This document shows positions 15,933-25,925 of a stretch of 35,913 bases of DNA, in pieces. Positions within the stretch are counted from its first letter, which is position 1. Each line of letters starts with the position of its first letter. The notes under the pieces were generated by a model. The model did not search any database. It had not been told where the DNA came from and saw only the letters and a program-made list of their open reading frames with translations. Source of the stretch: Thermoplasmata archaeon (GTDB lineage: Archaea > Thermoplasmatota > E2 > DHVEG-1); contig JADBLO010000107.1 in the NCBI GenBank assembly GCA_014894395.1, positions 1 through 35,913 on the forward strand. Reading direction: 5' to 3'. Position numbers and translations under genes: made by a program.

Positions 15933-17680
15933 TAAAAAAAATTGCGATATGTCCCGAGTGTCATTCAAAAATTTCTTGTGAGGGTGAACCAGGTCAACAA
16001 GTGACTGTCAAGTGTGCGCAATGCGGTAAGAAAGGCCTGGTTGTTTTTGCCTCGCATGAGGTTTCACTTGATGAAAAAAACCTGGTGGAGCTTGATTGCT
16101 ATCCTGTGAATGAACCTTTTGCTTACATTAAAATATTGAAAGACACCGCGTCCCTTGATAAATTCTACAAAGTGATCGAACCTCAAGTGTCTGACGCAGA
16201 ACGCACCTCCTCGGATTTTATTCAGGATGCCTTGATGAATTCTATTGATGTTCGTTTAGATGAACTGGATATAAGTAAGGTTGAAGGGTTTCTCATAGAA
16301 CGGATTGATCAAATCATTAAAGACTACAAGATGAAGGCTGATCAGGTGCTTAAAACTAAAATCCTGTATTATGTGAAGCGGGATTTCTTGTGGTATGGAA
16401 AGATCGATCCGCTGATGCGAGACCCTAATATTGAGGATATTTCATGTGATGGTTCTCGTCTGCCTATTTTTTTATATCATCGTAAGTATGGTTCTCTGAA
16501 GAGCAATATTCAATTTCCTGATGAGGTTGTGTTGTCTGCGTTTGTGACTCAGCTTGCGCAGAAATGCGGCAAACATATCTCTATTGCAGAGCCAATGCTG
16601 GATGCGACCATGCCTGATGGGTCTCGTATTCAGATGACGTTGAGTAAGGCAGTGACCACGAACGGTTCGACATTTACTATCCGAAGGTTCCGTTCTGATC
16701 CGATTACTGCAACTGATCTGATTATGTATAAAACCATGTCTCCTGAGATGGTTGCGTTCATGTGGCTTGCGGTCGAAAACGGTGTGAACGCGCTCATTGC
16801 TGGTGGGACTGCTTCAGGGAAAACATCGACGCTGAATGCGATTTCACTTTTTATACCTCGAGAATCAAAAATCGTTTCCATCGAGGAAACAAGAGAAATA
16901 AACTTGCCGCATCCAAACTGGATTCCTGGGGTGACTCGATCCGGGTTTGGCGAGGTTATCAATGAAAAACTTGCTGGAGAAATTGACTTATATGATTTGA
17001 TGAAGGCTGCGCTCAGACAGCGACCTGAGTATATCCTTGTCGGAGAAATTCGTGGGAAAGAGGCGTACGTGTTGTTCCAGGCGATGGCCACGGGACATAC
17101 AACGTATTCGACGGTTCATGCCGATTCTGCTCAATCTCTCATCCATCGATTGGAGGGCAAACCGATTGAAATCCCACGAGTCATGCTGCAGTCATTAGAT
17201 ATTGTGACGATCCAGGTGCAAGCTGAAGTAGGTGACCAGCGGGTCCGACGATGTAAACAGATTGTGGAAATTGTCGACATTGATCCGGTGACAAAAGAAA
17301 TATTGACAAACGAGGTGTTCCGCTGGGATCCAGTACAAGATCAATTTAACTACTCTGGGAAAAGTTATGTCATGGAACGCATACGAGCCCAGCATGGGAT
17401 GACTAAAGAAGAAATGATGGCGGAACTCAAACGTCGTGTTGAGCTTCTCGAATGGATGAAAGACAACAATATTCGAGCGTTTAAAGACGTAGCACGGATG
17501 GTAGCCTCTTATTTGGAGACACCTGATGAAATCATGGAAAAAATCAGTAGAGGAAACAAACCTAAACAGAAACAACCAGAGCTAGAGGTAAAAGAAGTAA
17601 TGGTTGGGAAACAAGATGATATACGATCGGGAGGATCGTCCGAAGATATCGCTCTTGTTAAAAAACAAAGGAATAAATAG
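15929..17680 (+). CDS. type II/IV secretion (archaeal pilus) ATPase with N-terminal zinc ribbon
   Basis: The 583-residue paralogue of the preceding ATPase has a different N-terminus: a zinc ribbon with CPEC (C8, C11) and CAQC (C29, C32). The N-domain follows (CYPVNEPFAYIKI), then Walker A GGTASGKT (292-299), LVGEIRGKEA and TGHTTYSTVHAD. A charged tail of about 50 residues ends the protein. It overlaps the first ATPase by 4 bp. Both copies keep all nucleotide-binding residues, so both are probably active and they may form a mixed hexamer or act in opposite directions. Pili and archaella usually have one assembly ATPase. A paired extension/retraction arrangement like PilB/PilT is possible but unproven. 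Confidence 0.92.
   Translation: MIKKIAICPECHSKISCEGEPGQQVTVKCAQCGKKGLVVFASHEVSLDEKNLVELDCYPVNEPFAYIKILKDTASLDKFYKVIEPQVSDAERTSSDFIQDALMNSIDVRLDELDISKVEGFLIERIDQIIKDYKMKADQVLKTKILYYVKRDFLWYGKIDPLMRDPNIEDISCDGSRLPIFLYHRKYGSLKSNIQFPDEVVLSAFVTQLAQKCGKHISIAEPMLDATMPDGSRIQMTLSKAVTTNGSTFTIRRFRSDPITATDLIMYKTMSPEMVAFMWLAVENGVNALIAGGTASGKTSTLNAISLFIPRESKIVSIEETREINLPHPNWIPGVTRSGFGEVINEKLAGEIDLYDLMKAALRQRPEYILVGEIRGKEAYVLFQAMATGHTTYSTVHADSAQSLIHRLEGKPIEIPRVMLQSLDIVTIQVQAEVGDQRVRRCKQIVEIVDIDPVTKEILTNEVFRWDPVQDQFNYSGKSYVMERIRAQHGMTKEEMMAELKRRVELLEWMKDNNIRAFKDVARMVASYLETPDEIMEKISRGNKPKQKQPELEVKEVMVGKQDDIRSGGSSEDIALVKKQRNK
16979..17178 (+). repeat. 200-nt tract nearly identical between the two ATPase genes, copy 2
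   Basis: Partner of 15351-15550. It covers the segment from the Walker B region through the His-box and the following IHRLEGKPIEIPR, which is the most conserved part of the ATPase and the natural site for repeated recombination between tandem copies. Confidence 0.85.
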
Positions 17681-17695
17681 GATTTAAACGGAGGG

Positions 17696-18577
17696 ATGCC
17701 GATAACACTCACTAAATATCAACGAACGAGTTACAAATGGTTTGGGCGATTTGGAGAAAAAAGAGCAAATCACCACCTGCAGGAGACATTACAATCGGCT
17801 CATATGGAGATTCGTGCGGGCGCTTATCTATCATATGTACTTCTAAGCACCATCATTGGGTTCCTAGTTACCTTTATTATTTTCGTCTCATTAGTTTTTC
17901 TTGTTTTTCCTCTCATTAATATTGTATTAGATATCGGGTTACTAGTGTTCTTCCTTCTCATCCCTGTATTTATCAGTGTTCTTATCTATGTGGTGTTATT
18001 ATCTACCCCAAAAAGCCGAGCGAAGGCACGTAAGAAGAAGATAGATCTAAATATTGCATATGCAATCAACTTCATCTCCGCGATGGCGTCCGCTGGTGTG
18101 ACACCAACTGAGATTTTTAAAAGCCTCTCTAAACAGGAAATCTATGGTGAGGTGAAGGACGAATCAGCATGGATTTATCGTGACGTCTGTTTCCTTGGTT
18201 TTGATATTATCACCGCGATTAAGAAAAATATTGCGCGTACACCATCACAAAAATTTAAGGAATTCCTTCAAGGGATGGTTGTGACCGTAACATCAGGTGG
18301 TTCGTTGAAAACATATTTTATGCATAAGGCTGATCAATACTTATGGGAGAATCGGAACGCTCAGAAACAACTCCTGGAAACACTTGGGATTATGGCTGAA
18401 AGCTATGTTACTGCTGCTGTTGCAGGTGTGTTATTACTGCTTATTGTTATTCCACTTATGATGATTATCAGTGGGGCTTGGAACGCAACATTCCTTTACA
18501 TTTTAATTTTGATAGTCGTTCCCCTTATTCACGTTGGATTTGCCGTGGTGATTCGCATGATGTCTCAGGAGACGTAG
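17696..18577 (+). CDS. FlaJ/TadC-like (T2SSF) platform membrane protein, first
   Basis: The 293-residue inner-membrane protein carries a single T2SSF module. Two helices lie at about residues 43-102 (AYLSYVLLSTIIGFLVTFII and following). The cytoplasmic helical domain comes next (about 115-225, with ISAMASAGVTPTEIFKSL and TVTSGGSLKTYF), then two C-terminal helices (about 237-288). This is the membrane platform on which the ATPases push pilins. The ATG at 17696 is abutted directly by GGAGGG, with no normal spacing. It is in frame with the upstream ATPase, whose TAG stop is only 15 bases earlier, so coupling by re-initiation is likely. Full-length FlaJ has two such modules. Here the second is encoded by the next gene. 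Confidence 0.88.
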   Translation: MPITLTKYQRTSYKWFGRFGEKRANHHLQETLQSAHMEIRAGAYLSYVLLSTIIGFLVTFIIFVSLVFLVFPLINIVLDIGLLVFFLLIPVFISVLIYVVLLSTPKSRAKARKKKIDLNIAYAINFISAMASAGVTPTEIFKSLSKQEIYGEVKDESAWIYRDVCFLGFDIITAIKKNIARTPSQKFKEFLQGMVVTVTSGGSLKTYFMHKADQYLWENRNAQKQLLETLGIMAESYVTAAVAGVLLLLIVIPLMMIISGAWNATFLYILILIVVPLIHVGFAVVIRMMSQET

Positions 18578-18579
18578 CG

Positions 18580-19482
18580 ATGAAAAAAAATAATAAAATA
18601 CATAAAAATAATTACATTAAAAATCTCATCATCACCAAGAATCTGACCAGACTGATCGTTAACGTTGTTACTGGTGTATTGGTTACAATTTTCGTACTCC
18701 TGGGTGTGCTCTCGCTGCTTGGTATTCTCAAAGGATTTGGCGGTTTTGTCGATTTCTTTGTTTTTGCTCTGCTTTCTGGAACTGGTGTGTACGGGATGTA
18801 TGCATCTATGCATGCACGGAGAATTTCGAAGATTGACTCTATTTTCCCGAATTTCGTTCGAGATCTGGCAGAGTCTCGTCGAGCTGGAATGACGTTTACG
18901 AAGGCGATACTTTTTGCATCGAAAGGAGAGTATGGAATTCTTACACCTGAGATTCAGAAGATTTCTCAGCAGGTTTCCTGGGGAGGTAGCGTTAGCGATG
19001 CGCTTCTTGCTTTTTCGCAGCGTGTGAATACGAAATCGATTCAAAGAACAATTACACTTATTATTGAGGCGAGTAACAGCGGGGGGAATGTCGCTGATGT
19101 GCTTGATGTCGCGGCAAAGGATGCGCGAGAGATTAAAATGCTTGAGGCAGAACGAAGAACTAACATGGCGTCCTATGTCGTTGTCATCTATGTAGGTATG
19201 TTCGTGTTCTTAGCAATCGTATTAATCTTATGTACTAGTTTTATTCCTGCGATGGTAGGGGGAGAGGGTTCACAGGGGATGCAGGGCATTATGGGGGGAG
19301 GGGGTACTGTATCACAAGAGGAAATTACCGCTGTTTTCTATCTTGCGTGCATTATCCAGTCATTTGGATCCGCATTGGTTGCAGGTGTCTTTGAAGATGG
19401 GCGATTTTCAACCAGCGTTAAACATATTTTTATCATGGTCTTTTCGACTTGGTTGTTATTTAAACTCACATTAGGGGTGTAA
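18580..19482 (+). CDS. FlaJ/TadB-like (T2SSF) platform membrane protein, second
   Basis: The 300-residue partner of the preceding platform protein has a basic, Asn-rich head and two helices (about residues 28-76). The cytoplasmic T2SSF domain contains FPNFVRDLAESRRAGMTF and EASNSGGNVADVLDVAA. Three hydrophobic segments follow at the C-terminus, interrupted by a Gly-rich loop (GGEGSQGMQGIMGGGG). ATG 18580 follows the previous stop by two bases and has AGGAG eight bases upstream. Open frame further up overlaps the first platform gene and is not used. The stop codon is immediately followed by the ATG of the first giant pilin gene. Paired single-module platform proteins resemble TadB/TadC, suggesting a heteromeric platform. 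Confidence 0.88.
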   Translation: MKKNNKIHKNNYIKNLIITKNLTRLIVNVVTGVLVTIFVLLGVLSLLGILKGFGGFVDFFVFALLSGTGVYGMYASMHARRISKIDSIFPNFVRDLAESRRAGMTFTKAILFASKGEYGILTPEIQKISQQVSWGGSVSDALLAFSQRVNTKSIQRTITLIIEASNSGGNVADVLDVAAKDAREIKMLEAERRTNMASYVVVIYVGMFVFLAIVLILCTSFIPAMVGGEGSQGMQGIMGGGGTVSQEEITAVFYLACIIQSFGSALVAGVFEDGRFSTSVKHIFIMVFSTWLLFKLTLGV

Positions 19483-21981
19483 ATGAATAGAGAGATGATA
19501 TCACGCTTACCTCGTCTGAAAGATCAAGCAGTATCCGAGATACTAGGTACTCTTATTCTTATTGTAATAGCAGTGAGTGTCTTTTCTGCAGTCTCTCTTA
19601 TTGTTCTCAATCCTTGGTCTAATTTTTCAGATGTTTCACCTCCACAGGTTTCATTAGTTGGATTTATTCAAAATAATAGTGTAATTATTGAACATCAAGG
19701 TGGAATTCCTCTTGATAAAAAAACAAAAATAACTGTAACAATCGCAGATGTTGTAGACACGTTTAGCGCGAGTGAATTTAATTATTGGATTGATGAAAAT
19801 GGTGATGGATTTTGGAGTATAGGCGAGCGTGTTGTGTATCCTGCAGGGAATCTGCAAGACAAACAAGTTTCATGTGTCATTGTCGATGTGGATAAGAATT
19901 TCATCATTTTCGACAAAATTATCCAAAAAGGTATGAGTGTATTTTCTCCATATACAACAGCTTTGCCGCCAGATGATGTTACAGAAACTTCCGCGACTCT
20001 AAAAATGTATTATAATTTTTGTAATACGAACTATTTTACATCAGGTCTTCTCAATTTTACCTGTGGTCCTTTTGCAGGACCATATACCCACTCGCCTTCG
20101 GTAAAACCACTTTCTATTGATGGTTGGTATGGTCTACAACTAAATGGATTGCAAAGTGGTACTCAATATGAATGTTGGGCTTGGATGAATTTTAATAATG
20201 GAACCAAGATAGATGGTCCAATATCTTTCTATACATACCAAATTACAAGAGGTTTTTGGCATTTCGATGAACCCATAGGATCGACCATTGCGCATGATGA
20301 AATTAATCCAACATGTAATGGGACGGTGGATGGTGCAACATTTATTGTTGGGGGAAAAATTAACGGATCTTTAAATTTTACAGGTGAATCCAATTACGTT
20401 GATGTTCCCCATCACCCTAAATTTAATTTAACCAATGAAATAACCATCCAAGCATGGTTGAATGTATCAAAAATTGGAGCGCAGTTTCCGGGTAATGTGT
20501 CAGAAATATCTACAAAAAATATTTCTGAAATCTTAGGAAATACCTGTTCTGAACCTGATTTAATTCAAGTAATTGGTACTGTTTACGCAATAGCCTATCA
20601 TGACAATTCTTCTGCATCTGTGACAACTTTTCAAATGACCGGCGACGGTGTTTTTCTCGGTGTTATTGATACAAAATCAATAGCAGTCCCTCATTTTTTT
20701 GAACCTGATATTATTAAAATTTATAATAACATCTATGCGATAGTTTATGGAGCAGCTGATGATCAAACTGAAGCAAAAAACCATATTGTTACTCTCTCTA
20801 TTTATGACAATGGTACAATCGGTGATAGCATCGATATATTTGATTTCCCGGAATACTATGGAAGAGAACCGAATATCATCAACATTGGGACAAATATTTA
20901 TGCAATATCTATTGGTGGAACATCCTATGAAGTTTTACCAACAGGATATCTGGTTACCATAAAAATAGATAATCAAGGAAATATTGGATCTACCATAATT
21001 GATAAAATAAAATTTCCACAAACATCTTGTTCAGAGACTTCAATTGTGCATGTTGAAAATGATATCTATGCAATCGCATATAATGGGTATGGGGCTACAG
21101 CAGGTAATGGATATATTATCACGGTACATATCTTGAACAATGGAGCTATCATTGAGCCATTAGAAGATATTTATCAATTTGGATTAACTGACGGATTAGA
21201 ACCAACGATGATCCATGTCATAAACGATATTTTTGCAATTGCATATGGTGCTGATTCTAATGATCAACTAAGGACTGGATTTATACAAACATTAAGCATT
21301 AGCTCTCTAGGTCATATCATCAGCGGAACTATCGACATACTTCCATTCTATACCTATCTTTTACCAATCGATTATAATTTTGAAACTGATATAATGCATA
21401 TTGATGATGAACTCTATGCTATTTCTTTTTCAGGTGGTAATAATACTAATTGGGAATGTGGATTTTTAACTACGCTTTCTATAACGGACACAGGTAATAT
21501 TTCAGATTCTGCATTATTTATCTATGAATTCAAAGGTCGCTCAGCCCTTGGTTGTACTGCTTTGAATCTTTTAAGCCATGTGGATCGATTAATTATTTTA
21601 TACGGATCGATTGACTCAAGCGAAAGTGGTTTTTTAACAATGGAAAAAATTGATCTAATTGGTGAACAAAAATTGATCATCCATAAGGGTGATGCATATG
21701 CGATAATGGTAAATTATAATTTACTTACTGCTTGGATGAACATTGGAAATACAACCTTTACTGTTTCAGGAACTCTTTCCTTTGATACTTGGACAAAAAT
21801 TGACTTAACTTATGGTCTTGGATTTTTAAAATTATATACCAATGATGTTATACAATCGGGAGGGAGTGAACCTTGTTCAGGTTCAATAAAAAGCAATACG
21901 GATCATCTCATTTTCGGGGGTGGATTGTATGGATCAATTGATGAAATAAAAATTTTTAGAGGTGTCTATGTTCCAACTTAG
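19483..21981 (+). CDS. giant pilin-anchored surface protein with propeller nested in LamG (7 repeats)
   Basis: 832 residues. A class III signal has predicted cleavage after A16 (QA/VSEILG) and a helix at 17-41. A beta domain with a Ca-site-like DENGDGFWSIGE (104-115) follows, then an FN3-like domain (about 158-252). An LamG domain begins at GFWHFDE (257) and reaches TIQAWLN (321-327), breaks off, and resumes at LIIHKGDAYAI (731-741), ending at YGSIDEIKIF (816-825). Between the halves lie seven repeats of about 53 residues (356-728), each with a xPxII-V-N-IYAIAY core. It would be displayed on the cell surface, as a filament subunit or tip adhesin built by the upstream ATPases and platform. The ATG follows the previous stop without a gap. 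Base composition is visibly more AT-rich than in the ATPase genes. Ligand unknown. Confidence 0.8.
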   Translation: MNREMISRLPRLKDQAVSEILGTLILIVIAVSVFSAVSLIVLNPWSNFSDVSPPQVSLVGFIQNNSVIIEHQGGIPLDKKTKITVTIADVVDTFSASEFNYWIDENGDGFWSIGERVVYPAGNLQDKQVSCVIVDVDKNFIIFDKIIQKGMSVFSPYTTALPPDDVTETSATLKMYYNFCNTNYFTSGLLNFTCGPFAGPYTHSPSVKPLSIDGWYGLQLNGLQSGTQYECWAWMNFNNGTKIDGPISFYTYQITRGFWHFDEPIGSTIAHDEINPTCNGTVDGATFIVGGKINGSLNFTGESNYVDVPHHPKFNLTNEITIQAWLNVSKIGAQFPGNVSEISTKNISEILGNTCSEPDLIQVIGTVYAIAYHDNSSASVTTFQMTGDGVFLGVIDTKSIAVPHFFEPDIIKIYNNIYAIVYGAADDQTEAKNHIVTLSIYDNGTIGDSIDIFDFPEYYGREPNIINIGTNIYAISIGGTSYEVLPTGYLVTIKIDNQGNIGSTIIDKIKFPQTSCSETSIVHVENDIYAIAYNGYGATAGNGYIITVHILNNGAIIEPLEDIYQFGLTDGLEPTMIHVINDIFAIAYGADSNDQLRTGFIQTLSISSLGHIISGTIDILPFYTYLLPIDYNFETDIMHIDDELYAISFSGGNNTNWECGFLTTLSITDTGNISDSALFIYEFKGRSALGCTALNLLSHVDRLIILYGSIDSSESGFLTMEKIDLIGEQKLIIHKGDAYAIMVNYNLLTAWMNIGNTTFTVSGTLSFDTWTKIDLTYGLGFLKLYTNDVIQSGGSEPCSGSIKSNTDHLIFGGGLYGSIDEIKIFRGVYVPT
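20548..21666 (+). repeat. seven YAIVY-type repeats (predicted single seven-bladed propeller)
   Basis: Repeat starts fall near residues 356, 407, 462, 517, 573, 634 and 692. The unit reads PDIIxVxNxIYAIxYxG, then GxIxTIxIxxxGxI, then a short Asp/Phe-rich turn. That is four likely beta-strands, the number in a propeller blade. The seventh is the most divergent (RLIILYG in place of IYAIAYG). Divergence at DNA level is high, so this is not a young tandem array. Confidence 0.8.
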
Positions 21982-22041
21982 AATGGTACTTAGTAGGAAG
22001 AGAAGAACTATAAATCAAAATATTTAAAATGTGATAAAATT

Positions 22042-25000
22042 ATGAGAGCTATAAGAGTATTAAATATTTGCAATAATCTCTTGGGGAAAAAAAATCAACG
22101 AAAAAACAAAGCAGCCTCTGAAGTGTTGGGAACACTTTTGCTTATAGGTATCGGTGTTTCACTTTTTGTCTTATTAGCGATTGTTACAATTTCTTTGCCA
22201 TCCGTATTCTTTTCTGATCCAACGCCATCAGTAAATATTATCGGAATGATGAAAGGAAATTCTGTTGTGTTTGAACATCATGGCGGTCAAGCAATACCTC
22301 TTGATACAGAAATTACCGTGATGTTTGCAGAAACACCAGTTGTCATGACGGTTGGTGATGTTTTAGATTCAGCTTCAAAGGCGGATGGCGAATGGAATAT
22401 AGGGGAAAAAATTGTTATTCCTTATAATAATCCAAATCTACCAATAATGCAAATATCTGTGACCATTACCGATAAAGCGAGTAATTCTGTCATCATGCGA
22501 GGCGTCCTCCAAGAGGGATCTCAAGGTGTAAATCCAATTGCAGTTACCTTAAACGCAGATTCTATTACTACAAACACCGCAAAAATATATATGCATTATG
22601 ATTTTCGTTACTATCTAGGGACGAAAAAAGTTAGTTTCACGTATATTAAAGCCTCTACTTATATAGCAAATAATAGTGCTCCTTGGAATTCGACTGGATG
22701 GGTACAAGTGTTTAATCACAATGGATCGTATAATTACAATCTTATTGGTTTAAATGAAAACACAGAATATTTCTATCAAGCCTGGGTTCAATATAATTCT
22801 TCAACGAATGTAAGTCAGAAGCTTACTTCTTATGGGACAATCAATATGTTTCGAACGCAGAGTTATTCGAGTGGACTTTGGCATTTTGATGAAAATTCTG
22901 GGTTGATAGCAATCGATTCATCTAATAATGGAAACAACGGAAGTTTATTTCCCCCGGATGTAACGCAAGCACCTCAGAGACTCAATCAATCTGATGCTGT
23001 TGTTAATAATAAATCTTTACGTTTTGATGGCTACAATGATTATGTTACAGTTAATCACGCTTCTAGTCTCAGTCCTACCAATGAAATAGCGATAGAAGCA
23101 TGGGTAAAACCAGAGTTTAAAAATGAAGAAAAGGGAAATAATATTCAACGAATAAATAGCACAATTTTTGGAACTCAAACATACGGATGTTACGAACCAG
23201 ATATTATTAACCTATCCAATGATAGATATGCTATTGTCTCAAGGAATTCAGTATACGGTGGTTTTGTTATTACCACTCAAATCTCTGATGAGGGAAACAT
23301 TACTGAAAATGCAACAACAAGCGTTTATGATATTTACCAATTTGAAACAGTGCGGTGTGAAACTCCGAAAATTATTAAAGTTGCGGCAAGCAGTGATATA
23401 TACGCAATTGTATACAGAGGACAAAGCGGATTTTTATATATCGCAACTGTTCAGATATTATCAAATGGAAAAATTACTAAAGCGATTCAAGGGAAAGTTG
23501 CTATAGATTCAATCAATTGTTATTACCCTGATATTATCTATACTGAAGGGGATTATTACGCTGTTGTGTACTCGTCATATGAATTCTATTTGGCTACGAA
23601 CCGGTATGTTGGGCGCATGCAAACAGCTATAATAACTTCTGCTGGAGTAATAACAGCACAAAAATCGTATTACAATTTTGGCAGTGCAAGTACTCCGGCA
23701 GGTATCATGCTGTATCCCGATATCATTCATGTGAACGACGATTACTATTCCGTAGTATTTAGAGATTCTGATACCGATGGTTCTTTAAGAGCTCTACAAA
23801 TCAAGAATGGTTGGAATATATTCTGTGATAATATTATTTATAAATTTGATAATGATAATATCTCTGATCTTCCCCTCCGAGTAATACATGTCTATGATAA
23901 AATATATGCGGTATTCTATGGCGATAAAGCGGGAGACTTAATACGAGGTGGAGCGATAAGAACTATAAAACTATCCGATACCGGAACATTTGAAGATTCA
24001 GTGGGTTATTCAAAACTGTTACCTCCTGCGGATTGGACTCAATTTTCTTATCCTGAGATTATTCATATCGCAGGTGATATATTTGCTGTGACCTATCGTA
24101 TTAGCACGCGCGCAGAGGTAAAGACATTTGAAATCTCAAATATGGGAATAATAAACAATCATTCGAGTGACTCTGCTTGGAAATATGTTTTTCAACCGAC
24201 ATCATCGTACACTATTTACTCTCCAAAGATTATCGAAGTAAGTTCAGTTAAAGATACATATGCGATTGTGTACCACAAAAGCGTTAGTTATGATACAAAC
24301 AATGGCGTTTTGTTAACGATTAAAATCGCTGATAATGGTTCGATATTGAAAAAAATACTCGATTCTGTTCTCTTAGGTCCCGTAAATTTCTATGCACCTG
24401 ACATCGTTCATGTTTCAAATGATATCTATGCAGTGGTGTGCAGAAAGGTTCTCTATGGAAGTATGTCTCTTCACACGATTCGTATATCCAATGTTGGAAA
24501 AATAGAGAACAGTTTTATTGATACGTTGGATATCCCGATGCCGGAGGTTACTCCGGGATTATCAATCAAAATTGTTTACGTTACTAATAATATTTATTTG
24601 ATTGTTTTTGATAATTATGGGAATCATGCTGTTACTTTAAAAACAGTTGAAATAGCAGATAATGGAACCATACGAGATTCTGTTCTTTGTTCGTATAATA
24701 TCACGAAATCAGGGTATTCAAATTTTTGTTCACCAAATGTGATACGTATAAAAAATAATATTTTTGCCGTCTCCTATCATTCAACAAACTATGCCAGTAA
24801 AAGTGATTTTGTAAGAACAATACAAATATCATTGACAGGAAACATCACCCTTATCGATACATACACAATGAATGCATATTTCTCATCAGTATATGGTTAC
24901 GACGAATATACTGATATAATACCTGTTGATGGAAGTAATCATCTGTATGCTTTACTGTATGGTTATGATTATATTAGTACTGGAACGCATCGAGGTTTAG

Positions 25001-25896
25001 GAGTCATAATCACAATCCAAATTAACGATACAGGAGTTATTAATCAGAATCCATTTGCTACTTTTACCTTTGAAACCTATGGTTGTAGCAGGCCTGATAT
25101 AATCAATATCACTAACGGTATTTATGCTGTAGCATACTCAAAATCAGTGGGGACTAGCCCCTATCAGATATCTGGTTATATACAAACAATGAGTATTTCA
25201 TCCAATGGAACGGTAATAAAAAAAATCGATGCTGTTTCTTTTACTACTATTAGCTCCAGTTACGATATTGCGCATAGTCAATTTCTCAACCATATCTATC
25301 GAGATATTTATGCATTGATCTATACTGTCCCCTCGGGATCAACATCCAAAGGGTACATTAGTACATTCTGTATCGCTACAAGTGGATCAATTTATCGGAC
25401 CGTTACTAATGCTATTTTTGATTTTACATTGGCCTTAAAATCTGGTGCTAATATTTTACCTTCCTATACGAATATCACCAACAATATTGTTGCATTATGT
25501 TATCAAGGAGATTATGATGATGGGTACATTGAAACCGTCAAAATAACCATAAGTGATACAAGTGCAACATTAAAAAATATACTTTCAAAAGCGGGTTCGT
25601 ACGAAATTAAAGGAAATAAAACGATTTTTATCGCAACATTAAGGACTACGTCTGGAGATAAAACTCTTACTTTACCTGTTCATCAAGGTTGGAACTATCT
25701 TGTGCTAACATATGACCATGCGAGAATTAAATTCTTTAATAATTTAACAAACGTGTCTTTACTTTGTAATGAAAATATACAGACCTTTTCCACGAGTCTT
25801 ATATTTGGAGGATATAGCGGTATCTACGATGAATTTGCTATCTATAAAACCCATTTACGGGACGATGAAATTTATGATCATTATACAAAATATTAA
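22042..25896 (+). CDS. giant pilin-anchored surface protein with propellers nested in LamG (14 repeats)
   Basis: 1284 residues with the same plan as the preceding protein. A basic head and class III junction (KA/ASEVLG, cut after A24) lead to a helix of about 25 residues. Then come a beta domain with the degenerate KADGEWNIGE, an FN3-like domain, and an LamG first half from GLWHFDE (278) with FDGYNDYVTV to IEAWVKP. Fourteen repeats follow (384-1178), then the LamG second half from ILSKAGSYEI (1180) to IYDEFAIY. Many N-glycosylation sequons are present. It lies 60 bp after the previous gene. The ribosome-binding site is weak, and an AT-rich TATA-like stretch sits just upstream, so it may also have its own start. 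It is probably a surface adhesin or filament subunit. I recognise no named family for the repeats. Confidence 0.8.
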   Translation: MRAIRVLNICNNLLGKKNQRKNKAASEVLGTLLLIGIGVSLFVLLAIVTISLPSVFFSDPTPSVNIIGMMKGNSVVFEHHGGQAIPLDTEITVMFAETPVVMTVGDVLDSASKADGEWNIGEKIVIPYNNPNLPIMQISVTITDKASNSVIMRGVLQEGSQGVNPIAVTLNADSITTNTAKIYMHYDFRYYLGTKKVSFTYIKASTYIANNSAPWNSTGWVQVFNHNGSYNYNLIGLNENTEYFYQAWVQYNSSTNVSQKLTSYGTINMFRTQSYSSGLWHFDENSGLIAIDSSNNGNNGSLFPPDVTQAPQRLNQSDAVVNNKSLRFDGYNDYVTVNHASSLSPTNEIAIEAWVKPEFKNEEKGNNIQRINSTIFGTQTYGCYEPDIINLSNDRYAIVSRNSVYGGFVITTQISDEGNITENATTSVYDIYQFETVRCETPKIIKVAASSDIYAIVYRGQSGFLYIATVQILSNGKITKAIQGKVAIDSINCYYPDIIYTEGDYYAVVYSSYEFYLATNRYVGRMQTAIITSAGVITAQKSYYNFGSASTPAGIMLYPDIIHVNDDYYSVVFRDSDTDGSLRALQIKNGWNIFCDNIIYKFDNDNISDLPLRVIHVYDKIYAVFYGDKAGDLIRGGAIRTIKLSDTGTFEDSVGYSKLLPPADWTQFSYPEIIHIAGDIFAVTYRISTRAEVKTFEISNMGIINNHSSDSAWKYVFQPTSSYTIYSPKIIEVSSVKDTYAIVYHKSVSYDTNNGVLLTIKIADNGSILKKILDSVLLGPVNFYAPDIVHVSNDIYAVVCRKVLYGSMSLHTIRISNVGKIENSFIDTLDIPMPEVTPGLSIKIVYVTNNIYLIVFDNYGNHAVTLKTVEIADNGTIRDSVLCSYNITKSGYSNFCSPNVIRIKNNIFAVSYHSTNYASKSDFVRTIQISLTGNITLIDTYTMNAYFSSVYGYDEYTDIIPVDGSNHLYALLYGYDYISTGTHRGLGVIITIQINDTGVINQNPFATFTFETYGCSRPDIINITNGIYAVAYSKSVGTSPYQISGYIQTMSISSNGTVIKKIDAVSFTTISSSYDIAHSQFLNHIYRDIYALIYTVPSGSTSKGYISTFCIATSGSIYRTVTNAIFDFTLALKSGANILPSYTNITNNIVALCYQGDYDDGYIETVKITISDTSATLKNILSKAGSYEIKGNKTIFIATLRTTSGDKTLTLPVHQGWNYLVLTYDHARIKFFNNLTNVSLLCNENIQTFSTSLIFGGYSGIYDEFAIYKTHLRDDEIYDHYTKY
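23191..25575 (+). repeat. fourteen YAIVY-type repeats (predicted two seven-bladed propellers)
   Basis: About 795 residues divide into 14 units averaging 57 residues. Cores include DIYAIVYRG, DIFAVTYR, DIYAVVCRK and GIYAVAYSK. The last unit (NNIVALCYQGDYDDGYIETVKI) runs straight into the second half of the LamG domain. The count is exactly twice that of the preceding protein. Confidence 0.78.
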
Positions 25897-25925
25897 ACTC
25901 CGTATTTAAAATAAAGGTAGAAACC

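Noticed and set aside
15929-18577. Possible natural fusion of the second ATPase with the platform protein, since they share a frame
   Set aside because: A TAG stop at 17678-17680 separates them and a GGAGGG site precedes the ATG. Separate genes are the normal arrangement, and a readthrough product would place a cytoplasmic motor on a membrane protein without precedent.
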